A stretch of DNA of 12,781 nucleotides. Source: Anaerolineaceae bacterium (GTDB lineage Bacteria > Chloroflexota > Anaerolineae > Anaerolineales > Anaerolineaceae). Made by a program: the position numbers and the translations under genes. Every line of letters begins with the position of its first letter. Positions within the stretch are counted from its first letter, which is position 1. Of the stretch, positions 1 to 7,296 are shown piece by piece. The stretch covers positions 2,939 through 15,719 of the forward strand of contig DLXG01000158.1 in NCBI GenBank assembly GCA_003448875.1. The letters run 5' to 3'. The notes beneath the pieces are model-generated. The model was not told the origin of the DNA. It worked only from the letters and a program-made list of their open reading frames with translations, and searched no databases.

Positions 1-799
1 GTGGCGGGTTACCCCGTGCAACCCCAGCAATTTCAGGGTAAAGTCTGTCTTCGGTGAACAGGAATGCGCCAGTGGTCAGATTACCATCCAGCAATGCCCA
101 AAGAGTTTGCCATGAGCTGCGTCCCGGTTGTGCTTTCAAAGAGGCTAACGTCATGTCCGGAGATATGATAAACAAGGTGACAAAGACAACGGTAACTATG
201 GTTATGGTGGTGAAAGCAACTTTGAGAAATTGCTTGAAGGGATATTGCCGGAAAAGGGCGGGTAGAAGAAAAAGAGGAAACCATTTGGAGAGTATGCCGG
301 CCGCAATGCCAAGTCCCGCCATTATTTGACGATTGGACATGATCCACCAGATACTTGCCAACATCCAGAAAACCGTGAGCAGTTCTGCATACCACCATGT
401 ATAGGGCAGTATGAGCAGGATGCTAAAAAAGATCACACTACGCCAGTGGGCAACGGAATTTTCATACAAATGGTAGGCAATTTTTTGGTAAAAGTAAATC
501 GTTCCTGAACCAGCGAGTGCAAGGATGATGCAAATCAAGAAATCGTACAAGAAGACTTGCCCGCTTGAGAGTAAAAATAAGATTTCACTGATAAAAGGGA
601 AAAGGGGAGGATATTCCACCCAGTAATCCAAGTACGGCCAGCCGGGCAGTGCTGTCCATTCGTAATAAACTGGCAAATCGCCAAAACCATAATAATTGTT
701 GGGAATCAAAGCAAGGAAAAGTACGATTCGACTGAAAAAATATGCAAATGGCATAAGCCAGGATTGATTTTTTTCAATCCAGGAAGTTTCACTCTCCAC
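1..799 (-). CDS. GT-C type membrane glycosyltransferase (DUF2029/GT87- or PMT-like), 3' end outside the window
   Basis: The reading frame is open for 266 codons and runs off the left edge, so the C-terminus is missing. The protein is very hydrophobic and aromatic, with predicted membrane segments near residues 15-33, 68-80, 84-103, 121-135, 137-154, 158-182 and 191-212. The first loop carries D41 in GDLPVYYEW, followed by PYLDYWVEYPPLFP (residues 55-68). An acidic residue in the first outside loop followed by EYPPL, and the later SKWFP (171-175), are typical of GT-C polytopic transferases that use polyprenyl-phosphate sugars. Substrate and acceptor cannot be told. The GTG start at 799 is chosen because AGGCGAGG lies 8 nt upstream; a TTG at 826, overlapping the stop of the preceding gene, is the alternative. 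It follows the MBL-fold gene by 23 nt and is probably its operon partner. Family assignment rests on motif memory, not a search. Confidence 0.75.
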   Translation of the reverse strand, partial: MESETSWIEKNQSWLMPFAYFFSRIVLFLALIPNNYYGFGDLPVYYEWTALPGWPYLDYWVEYPPLFPFISEILFLLSSGQVFLYDFLICIILALAGSGTIYFYQKIAYHLYENSVAHWRSVIFFSILLILPYTWWYAELLTVFWMLASIWWIMSNRQIMAGLGIAAGILSKWFPLFLLPALFRQYPFKQFLKVAFTTITIVTVVFVTLFIISPDMTLASLKAQPGRSSWQTLWALLDGNLTTGAFLFTEDRLYPEIAGVARGNPP

Positions 800-822
800 C
801 TTCTTATCCTCGCCTGCGTGCT

Positions 823-1458
823 TCAATTCAAATACGGATTATTATCGGCTTCTTCCTGAACGGTGGTTTCGGGGCCATGGCCGGGTAAAAGGCGGGTTTC
901 GGGCGGCAGGGTGAGAACCTGCTGATAAATGGATTTCAGCAGCTGCGTGCTGCTGCCACCGGGCAAGTCGGTGCGGCCTACGCCGTTTTGGAAGATCAGG
1001 TCGCCGACGATGGCGGCGTTGGCCTGCGGCGCATAAAAAATGACATGCCCGCGGCTGTGACCGGGGGTGTGGCGCACTTCTACCTCTTCCTCTCCCACCT
1101 GTAAAATTTGGCCGTGCTCAAAGAACAAGGTGGGCTCTGGCATGTCCGGCATCTTTATCCCAAACAAACCCGCTCCACCCCCCGTCAGGTACAGCTCCAG
1201 ATCATCGCGATGGATACCAATCGGCAACGCCGGCTCACTGAATTGCGAAAACAACTTTGCGCCGGCAATATGATCAAAATGGGCATGGGTTAACCAGATT
1301 TGAGTCAGTTTGATTTTGCGCTCCAAAATGACCTGCGCGATTTGATGGCTGTCAAAGGTGGGGTCAACGATGACGGCTTCGTTTGTGGCAGTATCCACCA
1401 GCAGATAGGTGTTATTGTCCAGCGGGCCTAATGAAAAAGTGAGGATTTCGAGTGTCAA
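823..1458 (-). CDS. MBL-fold metallo-hydrolase (glyoxalase II-like, YcbL/YqgX type)
   Basis: A 211-residue cytoplasmic metallo-beta-lactamase-fold hydrolase. All expected ligands of a two-metal site are visible: H58, H60, D62 and H63 in THAHFDH, H134 in TPGH, D153 in VGD, and H194 in LPGHG. GRTDLPGG (161-168) is typical of the short glyoxalase II-like thioesterases that lack the C-terminal glutathione-binding domain of true GloB. It probably hydrolyses a thioester or related small acyl compound; the substrate is unknown. The frame continues further upstream into the preceding gene, but the TTG at 1458 is taken as the start. It lies 8 nt after GGAG (1467-1470), follows the hydrolase stop by 19 nt, and places the usual N-terminal strand (LEILTFSLGPLDNNTYLL) at residue 3. 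Confidence 0.88.
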   Translation of the reverse strand: MTLEILTFSLGPLDNNTYLLVDTATNEAVIVDPTFDSHQIAQVILERKIKLTQIWLTHAHFDHIAGAKLFSQFSEPALPIGIHRDDLELYLTGGGAGLFGIKMPDMPEPTLFFEHGQILQVGEEEVEVRHTPGHSRGHVIFYAPQANAAIVGDLIFQNGVGRTDLPGGSSTQLLKSIYQQVLTLPPETRLLPGHGPETTVQEEADNNPYLN

Positions 1459-1477
1459 GGGAAAAACTCCTGTGGTG

Positions 1478-2242
1478 TTATGATGTCTCGGCGTATTGCT
1501 GCATAAACTGCAAGGTGCGTTCAAAAACCACCTGACGGTCTGGCTCGCGCACCACCACATGGCCACTGTTTTCAACCCACAATATCTCTTTGTGAGGGCT
1601 GCCCAGTATAGCAAATATTTTTTCGGCGTTATGCGGCAACACGCCCCGGTCGGCGCAGGAATGGATAATTAGAGCCGGAATCTTAACTTTGGGGAGAGTC
1701 TGACGAAGTTCTGCCAGTAAATCACGTAATTCCGCAATGGATGCGGTGGGATAATACGGGTAATCAAGGTGGTCGGCAGCGGCCTCGGGATTGCGCCAGT
1801 CCGGTTCGCCTTTGGGAACGCGTGGCTGGATATATCGGAAAAGCCGAATAAACTTCAAGCGCCAGTCCGGCGGCAATTCGTAAGGCGCAGAAATTGAAAT
1901 GACCCCTTCTACCGGTAAGTAGGAAGCCGCATACAGGCTCAGAGCACCCCCCAGCGACAAACCGCAAAGGAAAAGTTTCTCACAAGAATGGCGCAACAGT
2001 TGAAAGCCATCCTCCACGCTGGTGAGCCAGTCCCACCAACGGGTGCGCTGTAAATCGGCCGGGTCGGTGGCATGTCCAGCCAGTCGGACACCGAGCACAG
2101 TGATACCATGCGCTGACAGGTATTCTCCCATCCAGCGCATCTCTTTGGGTGTGCCAGTCAGGCCGTGTACCAGCAGGCAGCCGGTTTGACCGGCCGGGAA
2201 GAAGAAAGGTTCTGCTCCAGAGATGATGCGAGGGTGTTTCAT
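1478..2242 (-). CDS. Alpha/beta hydrolase, carboxylesterase / monoacylglycerol-lipase-like
   Basis: A 254-residue soluble alpha/beta hydrolase. Numbered from the ATG at 2242, it shows the oxyanion motif HGLTG (27-31), the nucleophile elbow GLSLGG with S96, an acid D198 in HSCAD, and H228 in NSGH, i.e. a complete Ser-Asp-His triad in canonical order. Length and the opening LLVHGLTGTPKEM resemble bacterial carboxylesterases of the Geobacillus Est30 / monoacylglycerol lipase group, which cleave short- to medium-chain esters. No signal peptide is visible, so it should act in the cytoplasm. A GTG two codons upstream (2248) is an alternative start; neither has a strong Shine-Dalgarno. The gene begins 9 nt after the aminopeptidase stop and is probably translationally coupled to it. 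Confidence 0.88.
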   Translation of the reverse strand: MKHPRIISGAEPFFFPAGQTGCLLVHGLTGTPKEMRWMGEYLSAHGITVLGVRLAGHATDPADLQRTRWWDWLTSVEDGFQLLRHSCEKLFLCGLSLGGALSLYAASYLPVEGVISISAPYELPPDWRLKFIRLFRYIQPRVPKGEPDWRNPEAAADHLDYPYYPTASIAELRDLLAELRQTLPKVKIPALIIHSCADRGVLPHNAEKIFAILGSPHKEILWVENSGHVVVREPDRQVVFERTLQFMQQYAETS

Positions 2243-2251
2243 AGTCACTTT

Positions 2252-3355
2252 TTATAGAACGATCAGGTCGCGCGGCAGGCTGGTAAGGGCCTCACAGCCA
2301 TCGGCTGTCACGACTACATCATCTTCAATCCGTACCCCACCCTTGCCCGGCAGATAAATGCCCGGCTCCACCGTGTAGACCATGCCGCTTTCCAGTGAGA
2401 GGGGATTTTCGCTATACAGGTAGGGTGGTTCGTGGCTTTCCATGCCTAAACCATGTCCGGTGCGATGGATGAAAAAGTCCCCGTATCCGGCCTGCTCGAT
2501 GACCCGGCGGGCAGCCCGGTCAACAGCGCCGGCCGGCAAGCCCGGCTTTCCCGCCCCACGTCCTTCCTGATTGGCATGGAGGACGATGTTGTAGATATGG
2601 CGCAATTCTTCGCCGGGATCACCCAGCGCAAGCGTGCGGGTAATATCCGAAAAATAATCTTCATAAGATGCGCCCCAATCAAACAACACCAGATCACCGG
2701 ATTTAAGGGGTGTATCACTGGGAACGGCGTGTGGGTTTGCGCTGTCAGCCCCAAAGGCCACAATCGGGGCAAAGGGCAATTCTGGGGCGGAGCCGTTACG
2801 CAGCAAAGCAACGGTCAATTCGGCGGCCAGTTCCCGCTCGGTGATGCCTTCTTTAATCAATGGGAGGATCTGCTCAAAGGCCTGTTCGGCAATTTTTACG
2901 GCGCGGCGCATGGCTGCCAGTTCCTGTTCATCTTTGCGCAGACGCAGAACGTTCAGAGCCGGCTCGGCAGACACAAAACGGACATCCCGTGCGGCAGTTT
3001 GGATAAACTGCCATTCCAGGAAGCGAAAGCGGGTGGGTTCAACTCCCACAATTTTGCCTTGCAGCCGGCAAACCTCTGCGGCCTCTTTAAATGATTTTTC
3101 CCAATCAGCGGGGTTATCCCCAAAGGGAATTAACTGTAAAGGAAGTTTCGATCGGCGTGCCTTTTCTGTTTCCAATTCAGGCACAATCAAAACGGGTGTA
3201 TGGGGCGGTGCGATGATGAGGGTGGTTGGACGCTCGCTCAGGTGAAAATGGAGACCGGTCAGATACACCAGTGAGGGGCTGGGAATGAGGGCAATTGCAT
3301 CCAGACTGGCAGCGTTCATCAAGGCAATCAGGCGGGCTAAACGGTCATGAGTCAC
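2252..3355 (-). CDS. M24B metallopeptidase, Xaa-Pro aminopeptidase/dipeptidase
   Basis: A 367-residue cytoplasmic peptidase that should release N-terminal residues preceding proline or split Xaa-Pro dipeptides, as PepP and PepQ do. Residues 1-130 match the creatinase-type N-terminal domain; the rest is the pita-bread catalytic domain. All five metal ligands are present: D226 (LFDWG), D237 (SDITR), H301 (RTGHGLG), E330 (TVEPG) and E344 (RIEDD), plus H309 in SHEPP. Length fits the short PepQ-like bacterial enzymes; aminopeptidase versus dipeptidase cannot be decided from sequence. The start is GTG at 3355, placed by AGGAGG at 3362-3367 with 6 nt spacing. It heads the leftward four-gene unit. 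Confidence 0.92.
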   Translation of the reverse strand: MTHDRLARLIALMNAASLDAIALIPSPSLVYLTGLHFHLSERPTTLIIAPPHTPVLIVPELETEKARRSKLPLQLIPFGDNPADWEKSFKEAAEVCRLQGKIVGVEPTRFRFLEWQFIQTAARDVRFVSAEPALNVLRLRKDEQELAAMRRAVKIAEQAFEQILPLIKEGITERELAAELTVALLRNGSAPELPFAPIVAFGADSANPHAVPSDTPLKSGDLVLFDWGASYEDYFSDITRTLALGDPGEELRHIYNIVLHANQEGRGAGKPGLPAGAVDRAARRVIEQAGYGDFFIHRTGHGLGMESHEPPYLYSENPLSLESGMVYTVEPGIYLPGKGGVRIEDDVVVTADGCEALTSLPRDLIVL

Positions 3356-3361
3356 AGTTTA

Positions 3362-3379
3362 CCTCCTGAGCCAATTATA
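3362..3379 (-). promoter_or_regulatory. Candidate -10 box and Shine-Dalgarno of the pepP-like gene
   Basis: On the minus strand TATAAT lies at 3379-3374 and AGGAGG at 3367-3362, just before the GTG start at 3355. No convincing -35 is seen. A transcript from this -10 would start almost on the Shine-Dalgarno itself, so either the leader is very short or the TATAAT is a chance match. The Shine-Dalgarno is solid; the promoter is weakly supported. Confidence 0.4.
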
Positions 3380-3433
3380 ATCCACCCCTGCTGTTGGATA
3401 TTCGAGCAGAGGTGGCCAAAAACCCGCGGAGCC

Positions 3434-4963
3434 TCAGGCCAGTTGATCTTCGCGGGCCTGTAAATCGGCCCGGCCAATTTTTCCGGTGGGGGTCATGGGC
3501 ATCTGGGCGATGATTTCAATCACCTGAATGGTATTTTCTTCGCCCAAAACAGCGTTGCAGTGATCCATCAGTTCCTCAGGTGTAGCGGTGGCGTCCGGAT
3601 ACAGCTCAACCACGGCCTTGGGAACCTGGCCTGCCTGTGGATCCTTTTTGGCAATCACGCAGGCATACCGCACGGCCGGGTGGCGCAAGAGAGCCTCTTC
3701 CAGGGGACGCGGAAAGATGACCTGTCCGTGCATGATAATGCGTTCGCTCCACCGTCCAACCAGGCGGATGTAGCCGTCTTCGTCCATCACACCCATGTCT
3801 CCGGTGTGCAGCCAGCCGTTGCGCAGGGCTTCGGCGGTTTTTTCGGGCAGGTTGTGGTAGCCGATCATTACGCCGCCGCGAATCAGAATCTCACCGGGGG
3901 TACCGATGGGCACTTCGTTATCCTTTTCGTCAGCAATGCGCACCTCACGGTCGGGCAATTCCGGGCCGATGGCTTTGAATTTTGCCCCATGCTCGGCGCG
4001 CGGGTAACCCAGCGCAACGAAACCGCCCAATTCGGATTGACCGTAGGATTCTACCAGCGGAGCCCCCAGTTCTTCCTGATAAGCCTTTTTCAATTCTGGG
4101 GGAACTGGTGCGCCGCCGGAAACGACAAACCGCAGCGCGGAGGGTTTTCGTCCTACCTGGCGGCAGTGCAAAAGCAAATCGTTCAACAGCAAGGGATTGG
4201 CTACCACAAAGGTTACCCCGCGCTGTTCCATTTCGTTCCAGGCCGCTTCAGGATTCCAGCGGGTACGCACGCCAATGTAGACTCCCCGGTGAATACCGGG
4301 CAGTAAATTACCTACCAGATGATACGAACTGGCCAGTGAGGTTGGGCCGAAGGAAACATCTTCTTTGCTCAACTGCAAACGTTCGGCAATGCAATGGGTA
4401 GCCCGCGCGGTATATCCGTGGGCCAGAATCGCTCCCTTGGGTTTGCCGGATGAACCGGAGGTGTAGGAAAGATGGGCGGCGTCTTCACCATCCACATCAA
4501 CTGCCGGCGGTTTGAGGTTGGCTGCCAATAGCGTATTCCAGTCCAATGAGCCGGGACGTTCGCCATCCAAACAGATATAATGCCGGATGGAAGGCATCTG
4601 TGGACGATTGCGTTCCACTACCTCATGCAGATCACCCGTATAAATCAAAACTGTTGGGGTGGAGTCTTGAACGAACCAGGCCAGATTTTCGGCTTGAAGG
4701 ACGTTGATGTGGTCGGAGATTGCGCCTAACTTCCATGCGCCGAACATAGCCATCACATAATCCAGGCCGTTATGAGCAAAAATTCCCACCCGCTCACCTT
4801 TTTTGACGCCGAGATCGGCCAACGCTCCCGCAACCGCATCGCTGATCTGTTCGCCCTCTGCATAGGTGATCGAACGATTGCGATCACTCCAATAAAGAAA
4901 AGGATGATCCGGCAGACGCCATGCCGTTCGGCGCAACATATCATTGAAAGTTAAAAAGCCCAT
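3434..4963 (-). CDS. AMP-dependent acyl-CoA synthetase / ligase
   Basis: A 509-residue adenylate-forming enzyme of the ANL superfamily, expected to activate a carboxylic acid as acyl-AMP and then transfer it to CoA. Visible motifs: the P-loop YTSGSSGKPKG (167-177), the A5 motif ESYGQSE (305-311), the A7 motif HTGD with D389, R404 in VGR, and the C-terminal catalytic lysine K495 in PTGK. The hinge segment after R404 reads WSER instead of the common xKD pattern, and the following PxE is FPRPLE, so the A8 region is unusual. A long- or medium-chain fatty acid is the most likely substrate, but this is a family-level guess. The ATG at 4963 is preferred over upstream in-frame codons because GGAGGG (4968-4973) stands 4 nt before it and the conserved N-terminus begins there. 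No carrier protein or beta-oxidation partner is adjacent. Confidence 0.88.
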   Translation of the reverse strand: MGFLTFNDMLRRTAWRLPDHPFLYWSDRNRSITYAEGEQISDAVAGALADLGVKKGERVGIFAHNGLDYVMAMFGAWKLGAISDHINVLQAENLAWFVQDSTPTVLIYTGDLHEVVERNRPQMPSIRHYICLDGERPGSLDWNTLLAANLKPPAVDVDGEDAAHLSYTSGSSGKPKGAILAHGYTARATHCIAERLQLSKEDVSFGPTSLASSYHLVGNLLPGIHRGVYIGVRTRWNPEAAWNEMEQRGVTFVVANPLLLNDLLLHCRQVGRKPSALRFVVSGGAPVPPELKKAYQEELGAPLVESYGQSELGGFVALGYPRAEHGAKFKAIGPELPDREVRIADEKDNEVPIGTPGEILIRGGVMIGYHNLPEKTAEALRNGWLHTGDMGVMDEDGYIRLVGRWSERIIMHGQVIFPRPLEEALLRHPAVRYACVIAKKDPQAGQVPKAVVELYPDATATPEELMDHCNAVLGEENTIQVIEIIAQMPMTPTGKIGRADLQAREDQLA

Positions 4964-5051
4964 ATTACCCTCCGAGAAGTGGTCTGGTTCATAAGAAAAA
5001 ATCCAATTTTCAAAAAAACTTGACGGGGAATGTGCGTGAAAAGTTATGTAT

Positions 5052-5080
5052 AGTGTACGGATTTGAGGGTAGGATTGCAA
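5052..5080 (-). promoter_or_regulatory. Possible promoter of the acyl-CoA synthetase gene
   Basis: On the minus strand TTGCAA (5080-5075) is followed after 17 nt by TACACT (5057-5052). Each box matches the sigma-70 consensus at 4 of 6 positions with ideal spacing, and the leader to the ATG at 4963 would be about 80 nt. The rest of 4964-5168 is AT-rich and holds no gene I can support. Confidence 0.35.
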
Positions 5081-5168
5081 GTTCTAAAATTAATTTGAGC
5101 GCTGCAAACCTCTCATGTTAAAATCGGTCAAATGGAGACAGAGGTATGATTAGATGTAAAAATTTTTG

Positions 5169-5197
5169 TTGACAAAAGAAAAACTTCATAGTAAACT
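5169..5197 (+). promoter_or_regulatory. Strong sigma-70-type promoter of the tRNA gene
   Basis: TTGACA (5169-5174, perfect -35) is followed by a 17-nt spacer and TAAACT (5192-5197, 4 of 6 to TATAAT). A start around 5204 would lie just ahead of the mature tRNA 5' end at 5208. This is the best promoter in the window and fits a stable RNA gene. Confidence 0.75.
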
Positions 5198-5207
5198 TGC
5201 GTGCGCT

Positions 5208-5279
5208 GGCAAGGTAGCTCAGTGGTAGAGCAGGGGACTCATAAGCCCTTGGTCGTGGGTTCGACCCCCACCCTTGCCA
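5208..5279 (+). tRNA. tRNA with CAU anticodon (elongator Met or lysidine-modified Ile2)
   Basis: A full 72-nt cloverleaf is visible. The acceptor stem GGCAAGG pairs with CCTTGCC, the D-stem GCTC with GAGC, and the T-stem GTGGG with CCCAC around TTCGACC. The anticodon loop is CTCATAA, giving CAU. The discriminator base is A5279, and the 3' CCA is not encoded (CC is followed by T). The first acceptor pair is G-C, so this is not a typical initiator tRNA. The anticodon stem GGGGA/GCCCT has a G-U pair at its top and an A·G mismatch next to the loop. The AGCAGG start and CTTGGTC after the anticodon stem resemble E. coli tRNA-Ile2, so Ile2 (CAU read as AUA after TilS modification) is a real alternative to elongator Met. 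A T-rich run (5282-5291) follows and may help termination. Confidence 0.93.
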
Positions 5280-5395
5280 CCTTTTTATTTTCTCTCATCC
5301 CTCAAAGTTGAAGTAAAATTGCATAGAGTTATTCCCTTTGCCACGAGTATCCAAGCAGGGGCATTCTATTTCCGTTGCCGGAGGTTTTTCAAACT

Positions 5396-5935
5396 ATGCA
5401 AAGCCCCAATTCCCACTTGGCGGAAGCGATTACAAAAATTGTTCTTACGCTCATTTTTTTGGGCGGTATTGTATGGTTTGTCACGGTTGGAGCGACCTTA
5501 GGGGGTGGGGGAATTGAAAATTTTCGGATCGAATGGCTCGATTGGGCTTTACTTTCTTTTGCTACCTTTCGATTGGGAAGATTGATCGCTTATGACCGGG
5601 TGGCTGAACCCTTACGCGCGCCCTTTACCAGAACGGTCAGAGATTTGACAGGCGCCGGGAATACGGTTGTTCCAAAAGGCAAAGGTGTTCAACGTGCGCT
5701 GGGCCAGCTCATCTCCTGTCCGATCTGTGCCGGTACATGGGTAGCGGCTGGTCTGGTCGTTCTCATGTATTATTTTCCCGGTCCTACCCATGCTTTTCTG
5801 GTAATGACCGCTGCGATTGGCGGAGCAGAGCTGATTCACAACGCCACCGAGGCCTTTTGCTGGACTGGAACGGTAAACCGTGCCCGCGCTGGCAGAATTT
5901 TTAATGATCGCGGCGAGGAAGATCAAAACGATTAA
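5396..5935 (+). CDS. DUF1360-like membrane protein with a CxxC motif
   Basis: A 179-residue protein with a hydrophobic N-terminal segment (about 12-35), a conserved central stretch ATFRLGRLIAYDRV (56-69), then SCPICAGTWVAA (107-118) with a C108-C111 pair, and two further hydrophobic segments (115-128 and 133-147). This order of an FRLxRL...YD motif, a basic stretch and SCPxCxGxWVA matches what I recall of the DUF1360 family (B. subtilis YngL type), whose function is unknown. The cysteine pair could bind metal or be redox active. The ATG at 5396 follows GGAGG (5380-5384) by 11 nt, a rather long spacing; an in-frame TTG at 5375 lies before that Shine-Dalgarno and is less likely. It sits between the tRNA and the lipoprotein gene, and the 96-nt gap to the latter gives no proof of an operon. 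Confidence 0.75.
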   Translation: MQSPNSHLAEAITKIVLTLIFLGGIVWFVTVGATLGGGGIENFRIEWLDWALLSFATFRLGRLIAYDRVAEPLRAPFTRTVRDLTGAGNTVVPKGKGVQRALGQLISCPICAGTWVAAGLVVLMYYFPGPTHAFLVMTAAIGGAELIHNATEAFCWTGTVNRARAGRIFNDRGEEDQND

Positions 5936-6031
5936 CGAATCTTTTAGTTAGAGGGGAACTATTTCATCATCTCCTTCGTCCTGATGATGCATAATACATG
6001 CAGCATTTTTTGGATGTCAGGAGTAAATAAA

Positions 6032-7240
6032 ATGGTTAAGAAAGTTTTTCCCTTGATGATTGCTTTGAGCATGATGGCAATTGTGCTATCTGCGTGCGGC
6101 TTGCTCGGCCCAGATGATAGCGGAAAAGACGCTCAGAGTGTCCAGCAGACGGCGGTAATGCAAACGGTTGCGGCTGTGATGACCCAACAGGCCTTTGAAA
6201 CCCTGATTGCACAGGCAACCCAAATTGCCAGTCAGCAGAGTACGCCTACACCCCAGCAGCCGACGGCAGTGGTTACAGAGGTGCAAAATACACCCGTTCA
6301 ACCGACTGCCACGCAGCCGCTACCCACACCGACCGCAACGCCTAAACCCTTGCCCTGCAATGCGGCTTCATTTGTCAAAGATGTCACCATACCGGATGGC
6401 ACCGAGCTGGTTGGTGGACAAAAGTTCACCAAGACATGGCGCTTAAAGAACGAGGGTACCTGCACATGGACAAAGGATTATGCGCTGGTTTTTGTGGACG
6501 GCGCTTCAATGAGTGCGCCTGCGTCGGTGTCTTTGAAGGGTGATGTACGCCCCGGTGAGACAGTGGATGTTTCGGTAGAACTGGTTGCTCCAACCAAAGC
6601 CGGTACTTACAAGGCTAACTGGATGCTTCGGGATGCTTCAGGACGGACATTCGGCTTGGGAGCAAATCAGGATAAACCCTTCTGGGTCAGCATTAAGGTT
6701 TCCGGCTACAAGAGTGATGATGTACCTTCGGCGATTTATCCGCTGGATTTTGTGGCCAGCATCTGCCAGGCGAACTGGTCGAGCAATGCCGGTAAAGTGA
6801 CCCTGCCCTGTGCCAACGTCAGTCAGGGCGAGGCTCAATGGGCGGCAGTGCTGATGAATCCAAAAATGGAAGGCGGCCGGCAGGAAAATGAACGGGCACT
6901 GTGGATGCACCTTGCCAACCCGAATGACTGGATGCAGGGATTTTACCCGGCGCGTAATATCCAGAGCGGTGACCGCTTCAAAGCCTGGGTAGCCTGCTTA
7001 GATGGCAACACCACCTGCGATGTGCAATTCAGCCTGGATTACCGGATTGACAATGGCAATATTGAAAATCTGGGTAAATGGAGCGAAACGCTGGACGGTA
7101 AGTGGACGTTGATTGATCTGGATCTGAGTGCGTTTGTTGGTAAAAATGTCCAGTTTATTCTGGGAGTGACCAACAAGAACAGCAAAGGGCCTGTGGATGC
7201 CGTCTGGTTCGTCCCCTCAGTTCAAACTGTAACACCCTGA
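6032..7240 (+). CDS. Secreted lipoprotein with NBR1-type Ig-like domain
   Basis: A 402-residue exported lipoprotein. Residues 1-21 form a signal peptide with basic VKK, a hydrophobic core and the lipobox LSAC, giving lipidated C22. Next comes a Gln/Ala-rich helical stretch (about 33-66) and a Thr/Pro/Gln-rich linker (67-108), a common wall or surface spacer. Residues 109-223 match the Ig-like domain named after human NBR1, with the signature TKTWRLKNEGTCTWTKDY (133-150), RPGETVDVSVELVAPTKAGTY (173-193) and an NWMLRD strand. Residues about 235-402 are a second beta-rich domain with paired Cys residues that I cannot assign. The ATG at 6032 is chosen over an in-frame one at 5984 because AGGAG (6019-6023) lies 8 nt upstream and the signal peptide then starts properly. 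NBR1-like domains fused to lipoprotein signals recur in Anaerolineae. Likely role: protein or glycan binding at the cell surface, by inference only. Confidence 0.85.
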   Translation: MVKKVFPLMIALSMMAIVLSACGLLGPDDSGKDAQSVQQTAVMQTVAAVMTQQAFETLIAQATQIASQQSTPTPQQPTAVVTEVQNTPVQPTATQPLPTPTATPKPLPCNAASFVKDVTIPDGTELVGGQKFTKTWRLKNEGTCTWTKDYALVFVDGASMSAPASVSLKGDVRPGETVDVSVELVAPTKAGTYKANWMLRDASGRTFGLGANQDKPFWVSIKVSGYKSDDVPSAIYPLDFVASICQANWSSNAGKVTLPCANVSQGEAQWAAVLMNPKMEGGRQENERALWMHLANPNDWMQGFYPARNIQSGDRFKAWVACLDGNTTCDVQFSLDYRIDNGNIENLGKWSETLDGKWTLIDLDLSAFVGKNVQFILGVTNKNSKGPVDAVWFVPSVQTVTP

Positions 7241-7260
7241 TCGGATTGAGCTCATAAAAT

Positions 7261-7295
7261 ACACCCCCGCCGGTAATTTCTGGCGGGGGTGTTTT
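7261..7295. terminator. Bidirectional rho-independent terminator
   Basis: A perfect 11-bp inverted repeat, ACACCCCCGCC (7261-7271) and GGCGGGGGTGT (7282-7292), with a 10-nt loop. It is followed by TTTTATT on the plus strand, and by ATTTTATG when read on the minus strand. It lies between the lipoprotein stop (7240) and the converging ABC gene stop (7297), so it should end transcription from both sides. Confidence 0.92.
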
Positions 7296-7296
7296 A

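Noticed and set aside
81..398. A 105-codon open frame on the minus strand within the first 400 bases
   Set aside because: It overlaps the longer hydrophobic glycosyltransferase frame on the same strand, which has continuous membrane segments and family motifs; the 105-codon product has no recognisable features.
2453..3094. A 213-codon plus-strand frame opposite the peptidase gene
   Set aside because: It is a shadow of the M24B coding region, whose metal ligands and domain order are complete; no ribosome site or family match was seen. The same applies to the 248-codon plus-strand frame opposite the acyl-CoA synthetase (3560-4306).
2050..3472. A 12-nt string (TGTAAATCGGCC) present near both 2050 and 3460
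   Set aside because: Two copies inside unrelated coding regions with no flanking similarity are best explained by chance.
5020..5054. TTGACG followed by TATAGT on the plus strand
   Set aside because: The spacing is 23 nt, too long for a sigma-70 promoter, and the much better TTGACA-17-TAAACT pair just before the tRNA explains transcription in this direction.
5143..5172. A tiny plus-strand reading frame (8 codons) before the tRNA, with a purine-rich stretch upstream
   Set aside because: It is far too short to support, has no attenuator structure behind it, and overlaps the -35 box of the tRNA promoter.
5965..6010. A hairpin CATCATC/GATGATG followed by a T6 run ahead of the lipoprotein gene
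   Set aside because: The 7-bp stem is AT-rich and the T-run lies about 14 nt beyond it, so it does not look like a working terminator; a CATAAT at 5990 also lacks a matching -35.
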